DNA of 64,000 nt from Alteromonas sp. V450 (GCF_001885075.1 NZ_MODU01000004.1:3844001-3908000), one strand, 5' to 3'. Counted from the stretch's first letter, positions 9,821 through 20,057 are shown. Notes: a model not told the origin generated them from the letters alone. Numbers and translations: made by a program.

Positions 9821-10546
9821 TTAGCCGTTTTGTGCGCGAAGCTCGCTGTCTAGGCACTGTTCTAGACTGCTGTCGGTGCGGCTTTCCCTGTGATTCCCAT
9901 CAGTGTTGTTTGGCTCAGCATCTGCCTCTTTTAATGCAGATTCGCCTTGCACAGGGAAGTAGCGCTCTGGTCTATGGTTAAGCGAAATAACCATGTTCAA
10001 ACAAAATGCCGCTAGAATTGAAATTAGCACTAAAGGCCAGGCTATAAAAAACAGCGCACTAAGCAATATACAGCTATCTACAGTTAACTGGAACGTACCG
10101 GCTCTAATATTGAAACGCTGTTGTAAGTAGAATGCCATAATGCCAACACCGCCAAGGCTTGAGCTATGACGAAACATCATTAGCATACCTACACCAATTA
10201 AAATACCGCCAAATACCGCTGCAAAAAACGGGTTTACGTGGCTAATATCCACAAACGCTGGAATTTGCTCGGTGAGTATAGAAACCGTGGTAACGGATAT
10301 AAAGGTGTTAATGGTGAAACGCTTGCTAATTTGCGTCCAAGCTAGGGTGTAAAACGGTAAATTAATCAGGAAGAATAATAAGCCGAAATCCAAGTCAAAA
10401 GCATAGGTTCCCAGTAGCGCTAAACCTGCTGCTCCCCCAACCATTAAATCTTGAGACTGAAATAAGTATACGCCAAAAGCAACAAACAAGCCGGCGCTTA
10501 TCAGGGCAAAAACGTCCTCGATGACACTGTGTTTTGTTGTTTGCAT
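9821..10546 (-). CDS. YitT/DUF161-family membrane protein
   Basis: A 241-residue integral membrane protein with about six hydrophobic segments and YitT-family features: FVAFGVYLFQSQDLMVGGAAG near the N-terminus and FRHSSSLGGVGIMAFYLQQ in the middle. The C-terminal 40 residues are hydrophilic; the usual DUF2179 domain is absent, so this is the short form. ATG at 10546 is used rather than the upstream TTG at 10555. Function of the family is unknown. Confidence 0.82.
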   Translation of the reverse strand: MQTTKHSVIEDVFALISAGLFVAFGVYLFQSQDLMVGGAAGLALLGTYAFDLDFGLLFFLINLPFYTLAWTQISKRFTINTFISVTTVSILTEQIPAFVDISHVNPFFAAVFGGILIGVGMLMMFRHSSSLGGVGIMAFYLQQRFNIRAGTFQLTVDSCILLSALFFIAWPLVLISILAAFCLNMVISLNHRPERYFPVQGESALKEADAEPNNTDGNHRESRTDSSLEQCLDSELRAQNG

Positions 10547-10765
10547 GAAAATCAATTTGCGTTAAGAAGACACAGCGTAATTATACGTTTACAGCACATT
10601 AGGATACAGCGAGATAAAAAGTTAAGTTGGCGTACTAAATGGAAGAGGGTAAGTCTGCCTTTACGACTTTTAGCGCAGCGGTGAATAGGGTGTTGCGTCA
10701 ATGTAAACGTTGCACCAAGCTGGTTCAGGCCAAGTGCCATGGGCAGCGTTTCTCACAATGCAGAT

Positions 10766-11068
10766 TTACTCGACAATAGAAAACACCACGATATCTTGTT
10801 TATTGAATTCTACGCTGCATTTCATAATGCCTAAATGTAGAGGGCTATATGCTTCGATTTTGCTGCCATTTGCCACGAACTCAGTATCCCATAGCAATAA
10901 ATTGGCAGTATCAAGTTGACGTTCAACACTTTTCTTTGAAACACCCGGCGTAAAATTATCGCAAAGAATGATGACTTCGCGCCTTGCCTCTATCCAATAA
11001 AATGTAATGGTGATTAACAGTGCTATCGCCGCTATTGCAACAACATCAGCAATAATGGAACGTTTCAT
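10766..11068 (-). CDS. Hypothetical protein with N-terminal membrane anchor
   Basis: A 100-residue protein: one hydrophobic segment at about residues 7-25, then a soluble domain with ILCDNFTPGVSKKSVERQLD, likely periplasmic. I do not recognise a family. ATG at 11068 gives a normal KR-containing n-region; a GTG at 11077 is the alternative. It stands alone between the YitT and VOC genes. Confidence 0.55.
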   Translation of the reverse strand: MKRSIIADVVAIAAIALLITITFYWIEARREVIILCDNFTPGVSKKSVERQLDTANLLLWDTEFVANGSKIEAYSPLHLGIMKCSVEFNKQDIVVFSIVE

Positions 11069-11166
11069 GGCCTGCACGTGTTTACCTCTCCTTCTTTAAA
11101 TTTTTCGCTTTACTCTTTGAAGCAAGACTGGCCTGTGCGGCAACGCGAACTTATTATAAAGTGCAA

Positions 11167-11553
11167 CTAGGTAGTTTGGATCAAATCCCATTTATTGCCA
11201 AACTTATCTTTAAAGATGGCGACCGTGCCGTATATTTCTTCGCGCGGAGTTTCCAAAAACAGTACGCCCTTACTTTGCATGGCGTCAAAATCGCGCCAAA
11301 AGTCATCGGTATTTAAAATTAAAAATACTTTATCGGCGGCTTGGCTGCCAATGAGTGCCATTTCTGTGTCATTTTTTGCTTGCGCCAACAACAAGCTAGT
11401 AGCACTGTGTGGTGGGGTTACTAGAACAAAACGCGAGTTTTCGCCGGTTACTTTGTCTTCGGTTAGCGTAAAGTTTAAAACCGTGGTGAAGTATTCAATT
11501 GCGCTATCGTAGTCGTCTACAAAAAAAGTAATGGCAGAAAGGTTATGCGTCAT
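11167..11553 (-). CDS. VOC-superfamily (glyoxalase/bleomycin-resistance fold) protein
   Basis: A 128-residue protein beginning ITFFVDDYDSAIEYFTTVLN, the usual first beta-alpha unit of VOC proteins, and ending VAIFKDKFGNKWDLIQ, the usual final metal-side strand. Members are metal-dependent lyases, dioxygenases or binding proteins. The substrate cannot be told from sequence. Length is typical of a single-domain member. Confidence 0.85.
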   Translation of the reverse strand: MTHNLSAITFFVDDYDSAIEYFTTVLNFTLTEDKVTGENSRFVLVTPPHSATSLLLAQAKNDTEMALIGSQAADKVFLILNTDDFWRDFDAMQSKGVLFLETPREEIYGTVAIFKDKFGNKWDLIQTT

Positions 11554-11602
11554 AAATCAGGTTCACGTTATAAAGTTAAGCTATGTTTACTGCGCATACT
11601 AC

Positions 11603-11857
11603 CTAAAAGCTAACTGTGCTGAAATGCGGGTTGTCAGTTATTGCATGTAACTGAGCGATTTCATTAAGCGCAATTTTTTGCGTAGTGCCGTTAATGAACA
11701 TCTCTATACACTCTACGGGCACGTTGCTACTTTTATCTATAACTGTTGTTAGTGCCTTGCCGCTTTTCATTTCGCCGTCTTTTAACACTGCACTCACTTC
11801 AAGGTTATACATACAGGCAATCTCGATATAGTCGTAAAGCTGGCACGCAATGTTCAT
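11603..11857 (-). CDS. rof: Rho-binding antiterminator (Rof family)
   Basis: An 84-residue protein matching the Rof family: CQLYDYIEIACMYNLEVSAVLKDG at the N-terminus, a central KSGKALTTVIDKSSNVPVECIEM, and a strand IALNEIAQLHAI. Rof binds Rho and reduces termination. Length matches family members. It is the last gene before a 350-bp gap and reads away from the porin gene. Confidence 0.78.
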   Translation of the reverse strand: MNIACQLYDYIEIACMYNLEVSAVLKDGEMKSGKALTTVIDKSSNVPVECIEMFINGTTQKIALNEIAQLHAITDNPHFSTVSF

Positions 11858-12210
11858 AAAACCCCCATTTTCTCACTGTGATGAAATAAAAATGCTGTTT
11901 AATTTTTAGATAGGACCTGCCGCTCACAGCAAAAATTTCTGCGTCTACCGTGCATACATCGCGCTTCACTTTTCACAGCAAACGGCCAATGTTTAAATGC
12001 TGCTGCCTGTCAGGGGCTGCTATATATACGAGGAGCAACTTAAAGGTTAGGCCTTATCAAATGATCTTTTTTTAAGGTTTACTCAGTATTGTTAGTACTG
12101 AAGGATTTATTTTGGTGCGCGATACACCCAAGCGTTTACACGCCCCTTTAATTCATTAGAGGCTAATTTTAGCAAAGGGTTCCCGCCAGAAATTCAATAC
12201 AGGAACAGTA
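11858..12210. other. Intergenic region upstream of the 12211 porin
   Basis: No ORF worth reporting. It must hold the promoters of rof (-) and of the porin (+). A short inverted repeat TCAGTA-N7-TACTGA at 12083-12101 could be an operator. A purine-rich GAGGAGCAAC near 12030 lacks an ORF after it. Confidence 0.4.
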
Positions 12211-13329
12211 ATGATTAAGCTACTATCCGCATTTTCTTTAGTTTCAATAGCCGCTGGTATGCCAAGCTACGCTAACGCCGACGAACTTCCTTTTAATTTG
12301 AGCGGCCATGTTAGGGTGAATTACGGGCATCAAGACTGGCAAATTCCTGAGTTTAGAGATGGCTTCGAGTTCGAATCATTCAAACTTGGCGTATCAGGTG
12401 AGTCGGACCAATTTAGTTATAAAGCAGAATACCGTTGGTACGAAAATACTGACTTCGATACCATTCGATTTGCTGACTTGACCTATCACTTCGATGATCA
12501 AACCGAGATTACAGCAGGTATTACCCAGACCCCGTTTGGCCTGCAACCCTTTGCCAGTAATAACTTCTGGTTTTCAGTTAACTATTATCTTGGTTTCGAA
12601 GATGACTATGACGCAGGGGTAAAAATAAACCACGACTGGGGCAACTGGGATTTTCAAGCCGCTTACTTTATGAATGACGAATACAATGATGCCGCTGAAT
12701 TTGGGCGCTATTCGTTTGACGTGGCAGACGACGGCGAATATCGCAATAAAGAAGATGGCCAGTACAACGTACGTGCAAACTATTCAGCAAACTTTATTCG
12801 TGGTGGCACTACCGATATTGGTGTGTCTTATCAATATGGCAATATTTTAAACCTTGATACGCTAGATGATGGTGATATGAACGCTTATGCGGTTCACATG
12901 CGACATACGCAAGGCGACCTAAAGGTCGAACTGCAGTATATCGATTATGAATATGAACTGGCTGTGCCTGACGGGCAGTCAGACGATCGTATAGCACTAT
13001 CCTCCTTCACCTTTCCATTTCTTGCTGCTGCTGATGGTAAAACTTATTCAGCAAACCTTGTTTATTCAGTGCCATACGAGTTTAGTCATATTGAATCACT
13101 TACCTGTTATTCAGAGTATAGCGTGGCAAAAGGAGAGGGGAGTGAAGGGAAAAACTCTTCGCAATGGATAAACGGTTGCAGCTTTGGCTGGGATAAACTT
13201 TTTGTATATGTAGATAGTATCCAAGGCAAAAATATGTGGTTTTCAGGAGGCCCTGGCGTTGGGCTAGATTTAGGTGGTAGACAAGAAACTACCCATCGTT
13301 TGAACATCAACCTTGGCATTTACTTCTAA
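12211..13329 (+). CDS. Outer-membrane porin-like beta-barrel protein
   Basis: A 372-residue protein with a signal peptide (cleavage near SYANA-DEL). It has alternating aromatic/polar strands throughout (for example GHVRVNYGHQDW, ADLTYHFDDQTEITAGI) and ends in aromatic residues (LNINLGIYF), as porins do. Tyr/Asp content is high. It resembles small-solute porins of marine gammaproteobacteria; specificity is unknown. A solute-binding protein gene follows after 19 bp and is probably co-transcribed. Confidence 0.78.
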   Translation: MIKLLSAFSLVSIAAGMPSYANADELPFNLSGHVRVNYGHQDWQIPEFRDGFEFESFKLGVSGESDQFSYKAEYRWYENTDFDTIRFADLTYHFDDQTEITAGITQTPFGLQPFASNNFWFSVNYYLGFEDDYDAGVKINHDWGNWDFQAAYFMNDEYNDAAEFGRYSFDVADDGEYRNKEDGQYNVRANYSANFIRGGTTDIGVSYQYGNILNLDTLDDGDMNAYAVHMRHTQGDLKVELQYIDYEYELAVPDGQSDDRIALSSFTFPFLAAADGKTYSANLVYSVPYEFSHIESLTCYSEYSVAKGEGSEGKNSSQWINGCSFGWDKLFVYVDSIQGKNMWFSGGPGVGLDLGGRQETTHRLNINLGIYF

Positions 13330-13348
13330 TTACTCACAGGACTTTGAC

Positions 13349-14146
13349 ATGCGATCACTACTTATAGCGACATTTATATTAGCGCTAATTCCAATGCAAA
13401 GTTTTGCCCATGCATGGATGAAACTGCGAATAGCGACCACCGAATATGCGCCTTACACATCAACTGATATGCAGCATGATGGCTATATAAACCACATAAT
13501 TGCTGATGCATTTCGAGAAACGGGCGTTATCGTTGAATTTGTTTCTCTACCTTGGGAAGAAGCGTTAGATGCAACGCTTAGGGGAGAATACGACGCGCTT
13601 TCGTATGGAAATTTTGTGCGCGCAAGGGAAAGTGAATTCTTCCACAGCGCCCCCATCAGTGCTGAAAACCTGGTTTTTTATGTGAATTCTGAAAAAGGGC
13701 CAGACACCTGGTCAGATCTTACCGACTTTAAAGACGTTAAAATGGGTATTACCGAGGGCTACTTATACAATGATGAGCTTGCTGCACACATTAAGGCAAA
13801 CAATAACGTTGTTGAGAACGCGACTGACAAAGACAATCTGCAAGCACTGATTAACGGCAACATTGATGTATTCCCTATCGATGAATTAACCGGATGGTAC
13901 CTACTGCAGCGCGATTTCACTAGGGCCGAGCGTAACGACGTCATGCCTATCACGCCTTTCATCTCAACAGTGACAACGCATTTGTTAGTGCCAAAAGGGC
14001 AAAGCGATAGTCAGCTTATTTTGTCTTTATTCAACAAGGGGTTGGAAGAGCTAACGCTAGACGGAAAGCTAACGCGTTTTAAGCGTTTGCTTAAAGAAGG
14101 CTATTATCAACATCCCAAGAAGAAAGTGAATTTTGACCGGCGTTAG
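13349..14146 (+). CDS. Periplasmic solute-binding protein, family 3 type
   Basis: A 265-residue protein with a signal peptide (LALIPMQSFA-HA) followed by LRIATTEYAPYTS, the usual first strand of family-3 substrate-binding proteins. WEEALDATLRGEYDALSYG and LQALINGNIDVFPIDE are typical lobe segments. No ABC permease or ATPase is adjacent, so it may be an orphan or sensory binding protein. The longer frame from 13313 overlaps the porin stop; ATG at 13349 gives a proper signal peptide and is preferred. Confidence 0.78.
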   Translation: MRSLLIATFILALIPMQSFAHAWMKLRIATTEYAPYTSTDMQHDGYINHIIADAFRETGVIVEFVSLPWEEALDATLRGEYDALSYGNFVRARESEFFHSAPISAENLVFYVNSEKGPDTWSDLTDFKDVKMGITEGYLYNDELAAHIKANNNVVENATDKDNLQALINGNIDVFPIDELTGWYLLQRDFTRAERNDVMPITPFISTVTTHLLVPKGQSDSQLILSLFNKGLEELTLDGKLTRFKRLLKEGYYQHPKKKVNFDRR

Positions 14147-14286
14147 TTCGCAACAAAAGCGCGAAGAGCAATGAAACCGCCTTAAGGCCACTTAGCAATA
14201 ATCCAATATTTAAACTAAAAGGGCAGTGCTATAACGAAAATAACCTATATACTTCAATGCACTTTTTATTGTTGTATGGGTTTATA

Positions 14287-15624
14287 ATGCACCGCCCGCT
14301 ATTTGTGCGCCCTTTAGTGAGTCAAAACCTTCTTGCTTTGCTCAGCAGATTAATTCTGTTGACGCTTATTGCTGTAAGTACGCTGGCCAGTGCAGCCCAT
14401 GATGAAGTGACGCTTGATGTATCAGGCTCGTTTAGAGTACGTTACGAATCGCTGAACAATCCGATATTTCCTTCTTACTCAAATGCGCGAGAACAAAGTA
14501 ATCAGCGTCTTTCGACACGATTAATTGTAAGCTCGACGCTGCATTACCGAAATGTCGCGGCTACGGTAGAAGTGCGTGACTCGCGAGTGTTTCTCGATGA
14601 AAACGATCCAACGTTGACGGCCAATCAGGTTAATACCCTGGAGCCAACGCAGTTTTTTATTGCCTACCAACCGGCGAATTTGCAAGGGCTTTTCACAGTA
14701 AATGAGATAAAAGTTGGGCGAATGGAGCTTGACTACGGCAGTCGCAGATTACTAGCAAAGACTGCCTATCGTAATGCCACTAATACCTACGACGGTATGG
14801 TGGTTGAGGCACGGGTTGCTGATTGGCAAGTTCACGGCATTTATGTGCTGCCCGTATCTCGCTTTCCTTCTGACAGCGCGCGCCTTGACGCGAACAAACG
14901 TGCGTTTGATAGAAGCTATAGCGACAGAAAATTTTTTGGTTTTTATGCCGCGTCAAACGACAACAACATTAAGCTGCAGAGCTATTGGTTAAAAGAAAAC
15001 GATGCTAAAGCGCTTGCCACCAAAAACCGTGATCTTTACACACTTAGTGTGGACTATACCCAGCCTTTCGATAATGGCGTAATAACGAATATAGAGGTGG
15101 TGGGGCAAACGGGCACTTCTTATCAAACCGCGTCTGCTGACGATATAAACGAAAAAGACGTTCGTGCGTACATGATGTTTGGCTACGTAGGAAAACAGAT
15201 TACAGACAATACGTTTCTTCGCGCAGAAGTTGATTATATCAGTGGTGACAACGACAGTAGCGACAACACAATCTCTGACTTTGATAGCTTATATGGTGTG
15301 CGGCGTTTTGATTTTGGCCCCACCGATGTATATCAAGCTGTGCCACGCAGAAACCTAAAGACTATTGGGCTTCGAAGTGTGTCTAAATCTTCAAAAACAC
15401 ACAATATTATGCTGGGTTACAAAGCAATGTGGTATCAAAAAGCGCCACAAGATGTGGATAGCTTTATTGGTCATCAAGTTGAAGCACGCTGGCGTTATCA
15501 AGTTAGGCCAGAACTGCGATTAGTGTTAGGTGGAGCCTACCTTAAAAAAGGTGACGGTTTTGCTCGAGGTGACTACAGCGATAACAGTGCCTTTTTATTT
15601 ACCGGTGCGTTGTATACCTTTTAA
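14287..15624 (+). CDS. Alginate-export (AlgE)-like outer-membrane porin
   Basis: A 445-residue beta-barrel protein with a signal peptide (STLASA-AHD). It carries the alginate_exp pattern: SGSFRVRYESLNN at the start, VGRMELDYGSRRLLAKTAYRN with NTYDG in the middle, and regular amphipathic strands to a terminal FTGALYTF. Homologous porins are common outside alginate producers, and no alginate biosynthesis genes are present here, so general oligosaccharide or ion permeation is more likely than alginate secretion. ATG at 14257 is an alternative start. Confidence 0.75.
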   Translation: MHRPLFVRPLVSQNLLALLSRLILLTLIAVSTLASAAHDEVTLDVSGSFRVRYESLNNPIFPSYSNAREQSNQRLSTRLIVSSTLHYRNVAATVEVRDSRVFLDENDPTLTANQVNTLEPTQFFIAYQPANLQGLFTVNEIKVGRMELDYGSRRLLAKTAYRNATNTYDGMVVEARVADWQVHGIYVLPVSRFPSDSARLDANKRAFDRSYSDRKFFGFYAASNDNNIKLQSYWLKENDAKALATKNRDLYTLSVDYTQPFDNGVITNIEVVGQTGTSYQTASADDINEKDVRAYMMFGYVGKQITDNTFLRAEVDYISGDNDSSDNTISDFDSLYGVRRFDFGPTDVYQAVPRRNLKTIGLRSVSKSSKTHNIMLGYKAMWYQKAPQDVDSFIGHQVEARWRYQVRPELRLVLGGAYLKKGDGFARGDYSDNSAFLFTGALYTF

Positions 15625-15766
15625 AAAAGGAAGGAATTACGCTGCGGCAGACTGGGTGCAAATGCTTACATCACAAGCTTTGCAGATGAGCATGTACTCT
15701 CTTTTCTGTTTATTACATTACTGATATGGTTAACGGCTAATTTGAAATGCCCATTTAGAGGTTGCC

Positions 15767-17038
15767 TTGTCGTATTCAGCAGAAACATCGTTCTTTGCCC
15801 GTTGTATTGCACTATTAAAGTTACTCGGTCCCGGCGTGCTTATGGCAACCGCGGCGGTAGGCGGTAGTCATTTAGTGGCATCAACACAAGCTGGGGCGAA
15901 GTTTGGCTGGCAGCTGGCGCTACTTATATTAGTAGTTAACCTACTCAAGTATCCGTTTTTCAGGGCAGGTGTTAGCTATACCATCAGCACCAAACAAACC
16001 CTCCAGCAAGGTTACTTAGGAATGGGAAAGCGGTATTTGGCTATTGCTTTGGGCTTGAATTCCGTTGCATCGGTGGTCAATGCAGCTGCGCTGCTGTTGT
16101 TTGCTGCAAGCCTATTGTCGTACTTTATCCCTTTTAACATTGCTATAACGTTATCAGCGTCGGTGGTATTGGCACTTATTTTAATCATTTTATTAGCTGG
16201 GCATTTTGAAGGGTTAGACAATATTGCCAAAGGCATCATGGCCGTGCTTGTGATCGCAACTGTTGCCGTTTTCATAGTGGCACTTAGCAATTATTCTGTT
16301 TCACCAGCACCTGCTGTGGCTGCGCCTTCACCGTGGACGCTCGCCACGTTAGGCTTTTTAGTCGTAACGATGGGGTGGATGCCCGCGCCAATCGAAATAT
16401 CGTCGATTACCTCACTTTGGCTAAAGCGTCAATGTAAGGGCCAAGCCGTAACGCCAAAGTCCGCGCTTTTCGATTTTAATTTAGGTTATGCAGTGACTGT
16501 GTTACTCGCATTGCTGTTTTTGGGCTTAGGCGCACTAATTTTATATGGCAGTGGTACAGAACTGAATACTAGTGGTATCGGCTTCTCTCATCAGCTAATT
16601 AGTATGTACTCATCAACCATTGGGCAGTGGGCCCACTGGCTTATTGCACTGGTTGCGTTTCTATGTATATTTGGATCGGCGCTCACCGTTTACGATGGCT
16701 ACGCTCGTGTCGTCGCTGAAGCAATAGCGCTGCTTTTTAACAAAGATAAAAACGCAAGAAATACGCTAGTCACTCCTGTGCTATTGTTTATGGCAGTGGC
16801 GAGTTTTATCATTGTGTTATTCTTTAAGTCTGCGCTATTGGCAATGCTTGGTTTTGCCATGACGCTTGCCTTTGTGACTACTCCAATGTTTGCCTGGCTC
16901 AATCATAAGCTTGTTGCGCAAACGCAACTCCATCCGGATGCTTCTCCTAATTTTGCGATAAAACTATTAAGTTATGTTGGCTTAGCATATCTATTTGGGT
17001 TTCTTTTTGTTTTCGTATGGTGGAAGTGGTTCCTGTAA
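15767..17038 (+). CDS. Nramp-related transporter lacking the canonical metal motif
   Basis: A 423-residue protein with about 11 hydrophobic segments. Its start, LLGPGVLMATAAVGGSHLVAST, aligns with the first helix of Nramp transporters, but the metal-binding DPGN is replaced by AVGGSH. Helix 6 has GWMPAPIE where canonical members have MPHN. This suggests a divergent member whose substrate may not be Mn/Fe. The start is TTG at 15767 with GAGG upstream; no better ATG exists. It follows the AlgE-like gene by about 140 bp. Confidence 0.72.
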   Translation: MSYSAETSFFARCIALLKLLGPGVLMATAAVGGSHLVASTQAGAKFGWQLALLILVVNLLKYPFFRAGVSYTISTKQTLQQGYLGMGKRYLAIALGLNSVASVVNAAALLLFAASLLSYFIPFNIAITLSASVVLALILIILLAGHFEGLDNIAKGIMAVLVIATVAVFIVALSNYSVSPAPAVAAPSPWTLATLGFLVVTMGWMPAPIEISSITSLWLKRQCKGQAVTPKSALFDFNLGYAVTVLLALLFLGLGALILYGSGTELNTSGIGFSHQLISMYSSTIGQWAHWLIALVAFLCIFGSALTVYDGYARVVAEAIALLFNKDKNARNTLVTPVLLFMAVASFIIVLFFKSALLAMLGFAMTLAFVTTPMFAWLNHKLVAQTQLHPDASPNFAIKLLSYVGLAYLFGFLFVFVWWKWFL

Positions 17039-17173
17039 TACTTTGTTATATGTTGATGTAGTCAATTAGTGTAAAGCGGTATGGCTGATTCAAACTAAAG
17101 GGAAATATTAATCTATACTAAGAGGCAGATCTGTCATGGAGCACGCTACTTGTTTTCTACCTACAATGCATTG

Positions 17174-17626
17174 ATGCCTGTTAAGAAACTCATAATCTTT
17201 GCTACCTATATTTTGTTAATTACCACCGTTGGCCTATCTGTGGCAGGATGTTCAAAAAGTGCTGAGCGCGTGGCGGTATGGCAAAATGCATATGATATCG
17301 AGCGTGAATTGTATTTACTGGGGCAACAAGACGACCCTCGCGAAATTTACAGGCGTTTACAAGGCATTAAGCAGCAAGCCTCTATGCAACTTTCTCAACT
17401 TCGAGAGCGTGGTCGACGCGATCCTTTACTGGTTGAATGGTTGGAATCTCTAACAATTAGTTTGTCTATGGCCCCTTTGTATAGTGATAAAATAGCAACC
17501 TGTGATATTTGGAAAGCTGCTATGGAAAAAGCGTGGGGAGTAAGCGTTAGTCAGTTCAACGAACGAGCAAAACTCGTTTGGCGGGTAATGGTGGCTACCT
17601 GCAACGCACGAGTTCGCTCCTTATAA
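17174..17626 (+). CDS. Putative lipoprotein of unknown function
   Basis: A 150-residue protein with a lipoprotein signal (MPVKKLIIF..., lipobox SVAGC). The mature part is helical and charged (ELYLLGQQDDPREIYRRLQG, LSQLRERGRRDP). No family is recognised. The start at 17174 removes eight residues of an upstream TTG-initiated extension that would precede the charged n-region. It converges on glyA with 13 bp between stops. Confidence 0.6.
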   Translation: MPVKKLIIFATYILLITTVGLSVAGCSKSAERVAVWQNAYDIERELYLLGQQDDPREIYRRLQGIKQQASMQLSQLRERGRRDPLLVEWLESLTISLSMAPLYSDKIATCDIWKAAMEKAWGVSVSQFNERAKLVWRVMVATCNARVRSL

Positions 17627-17639
17627 CTCAATAACCTTG

Positions 17640-18893
17640 TTAAACGTAAACAGGGCGAGTTGCGGTAAGGCTAGCGACCTTATCCCTGATATTCTGCACA
17701 ACGTTGTCGTCTTCAGGCGTTGTTAATACATCGCAAATCCAGTGAGCTAATTGCGAACAGTCGTCTTCGCTAAAATTACGAGAGGTTACTGCTGGGGTAC
17801 CAATGCGAATGCCGCTTGTCACAAATGGCGATTGAGGATCGTTAGGAACGGTATTCTTATTGACCGTTATATTTACACGGTTTAATAGAGCGTCAGCTTC
17901 TTTTCCCGTCATTCCTTTGCTTACCAAGCTTAATAGAAACATGTGGTTGTCGGTACCGTTAGATACTACCTCAAACCCTCGCTTCATAAATACATCAGCC
18001 ATTACACGCGCGTTTGTTATTACTTGCTTCTGGTAAATTTTGAACTCAGAAGACATTGCTTCTTTAAAAGCAACGGCTTTAGCCGCTATAACGTGCATAA
18101 GTGGGCCGCCCTGAATCCCCGGGAAAATAAGAGAATTAAACTTTTTTTCAAGCTCAGGGTTAGACTTACACATAATAAGTCCGCCACGGGGGCCGCGCAG
18201 CGTTTTATGAGTCGTAGTAGTAACAACGTGTGCGGCGTTAATTGGTGATGGGTAGAGCCCCGCTGCAACTAGGCCAGCAACGTGTGCCATATCTACGAGC
18301 AAATACGCACCCACGCTATCGGCTATCTCTCTAAACTTCTGCCAGTCAACCACGCGAGAATATGCGGAAAAGCCTGCAACTATCATTTTTGGGCGATGTT
18401 CTTTTGCAAGTGCTTCTACTTGTGCGTAATCAATTTCCCCTGTCTCTGTGTTCAGTCCGTATTGGATGGCGTTGTAAAGCTTGCCGGAGAAATTAGGTTT
18501 TGCGCCATGGGTTAAGTGGCCGCCATGGTCAAGACTTAAGCCCAAAATGGTGTCGCCAGGGCTTAACAATGCCATGTAAACAGCAGTATTTGCTTGAGAC
18601 CCAGAATGCGGTTGCACGTTAACATAATCAGCTTCAAACAGTGCTTTAGCTCTGTCGATAGCTAGCTGCTCTATTTTATCTACAGCTTCACATCCGCCGT
18701 AATAGCGTTTTCCCGGATAACCTTCAGCATACTTATTTGTTAATTGACTACCTTGTGCTTGCATAACCGCTTTGCTGGTGTAGTTTTCTGATGCTATGAG
18801 TTCAATATGATGCTCTTGCCGTTTATCTTCTTGCAAAATTAATTCAGCAATAGCGGGATCTTGCTTATGCAAGCGTTCATTAAGGGGGGACAT
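17640..18893 (-). CDS. glyA: Serine hydroxymethyltransferase
   Basis: A 417-residue PLP enzyme interconverting serine and glycine with tetrahydrofolate. Visible: [12 protein letters not shown] near 29-40, the [11 protein letters not shown] segment, [14 protein letters not shown], and the PLP lysine motif [16 protein letters not shown]. Length is standard. ATG at 18893 has AAGGAG upstream. It is divergent from the LysR-type gene at 19141, so that regulator could act on glyA, but this is inference. Confidence 0.95.
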   Translation of the reverse strand: MSPLNERLHKQDPAIAELILQEDKRQEHHIELIASENYTSKAVMQAQGSQLTNKYAEGYPGKRYYGGCEAVDKIEQLAIDRAKALFEADYVNVQPHSGSQANTAVYMALLSPGDTILGLSLDHGGHLTHGAKPNFSGKLYNAIQYGLNTETGEIDYAQVEALAKEHRPKMIVAGFSAYSRVVDWQKFREIADSVGAYLLVDMAHVAGLVAAGLYPSPINAAHVVTTTTHKTLRGPRGGLIMCKSNPELEKKFNSLIFPGIQGGPLMHVIAAKAVAFKEAMSSEFKIYQKQVITNARVMADVFMKRGFEVVSNGTDNHMFLLSLVSKGMTGKEADALLNRVNITVNKNTVPNDPQSPFVTSGIRIGTPAVTSRNFSEDDCSQLAHWICDVLTTPEDDNVVQNIRDKVASLTATRPVYV

Positions 18894-19140
18894 AATGGCT
18901 CCTTGGTTTCATCGTTGTATGCTTGATACTAGATTTGAGTAAAGAATAAATAAAATTAATAAAAAATATGGCATTATAATTTTATTAAATGAGTGAGGCG
19001 GTATAGTGAGGCGATAATTACCGCTGTTTGGCCAAATTAGTAGTCAAAATAAAGAACGCCACAACGTTTCACCCGTAAAGCGAAATAGTTTGGGGTTATT
19101 GAAACGTGGAGTTGAGACAACGACGGTGTAATGCAAAGTA

Positions 19141-19998
19141 ATGAAGAATTTGTCGATAGATTTTTTGCGTTCGTTTGTGCTTATTGCTCAAACGGGGAGC
19201 TATACTCAGTGTGCCGAGCAACTGCAGCGCACTCAACCTGCTATTAGTTTACAGATTAAAAAATTAGAAGAAATAATAGGAGAAAAGCTGTTTTCGCGAG
19301 AGCACAACCGCTTAACTCTAACGGGGGCGGGCAGTCGGCTTCTGTCATATGGTGAACAAATAGTTGCCCTAAACGACCAAGCGATGGCTGAGTTTGGAAA
19401 GCCTCAAGTATCAGGAAATATTAAGCTGGGCATTCCGAGCGAGTTTAGCACAACGCTTATGCCTAAAATCATACGACGATTTACCCAAACGTACCCTGAA
19501 ATATCGTTAGAAGTACACTGCGCATTAAGTAAGGATCTCCTAAGCGAGCCACTTAAACATCAATTCGACCTTATTCTTTCTTTGCAAGAAACGCCCGATC
19601 CTCAGCAGGACGGCTATATTATTTCAGATCAGCTTGTTTGGGTTGGAAGTCAGCGGTTTGTTAATAGTGTGCCTGCAAAACTCCCGATAATAGCAGCTCC
19701 TGCGCCATGTATTTACCGGAAACGAGCGACCAGTCTACTCTCAGCCATCAAAAAGCCTTGGCAAGTGGTTTATACCATTGCTGATCTGAATGGCATTCAA
19801 ACAGCAATCAATGAAGGGCTGGGTATAACCGTATTGGCAAAAAGTTCTGTACCTTCTGGGTTACACATATTGGCTAACTCAGAAAGCTTACCTGAGTTGG
19901 GCCACATAGGCGTGTGTCTGGTAAATCCTCAAAACGTGTCTTCGCAAGCTATCAGTTTATTAACAGAAACGATTACGAACGAAGTGGCTAACTTCTAA
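19141..19998 (+). CDS. LysR-type transcriptional regulator
   Basis: A 285-residue protein with the N-terminal winged HTH of the LysR family (FLRSFVLIAQTGSYTQCAEQ, RTQPAISLQIKKLEEIIG) and a substrate-binding domain from about residue 90. It is divergent from glyA with a 247-bp shared promoter region, the classic arrangement for LysR control of a neighbour. The ligand is unknown. Confidence 0.88.
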   Translation: MKNLSIDFLRSFVLIAQTGSYTQCAEQLQRTQPAISLQIKKLEEIIGEKLFSREHNRLTLTGAGSRLLSYGEQIVALNDQAMAEFGKPQVSGNIKLGIPSEFSTTLMPKIIRRFTQTYPEISLEVHCALSKDLLSEPLKHQFDLILSLQETPDPQQDGYIISDQLVWVGSQRFVNSVPAKLPIIAAPAPCIYRKRATSLLSAIKKPWQVVYTIADLNGIQTAINEGLGITVLAKSSVPSGLHILANSESLPELGHIGVCLVNPQNVSSQAISLLTETITNEVANF

Positions 19999-20027
19999 AA
20001 GGTACAATGTAAATGAACGGAGGGCAT

Positions 20028-20057
20028 GCAAGGCGTGCCGGCTCCGACACGCCTTGC
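20028..20057. terminator. Hairpin between lysR and yjdM
   Basis: A perfect 10-bp stem, GCAAGGCGTG with CACGCCTTGC around a 10-nt loop, lies between the convergent stop codons of the LysR gene and yjdM. It lacks a strong T tract, so efficiency is uncertain, but its position suggests a shared terminator. Confidence 0.6.

Noticed and set aside
18894..19140. Possible glycine riboswitch upstream of glyA
   Set aside because: I could not find paired aptamer-like conserved segments; the region is AT-rich without a convincing fold.
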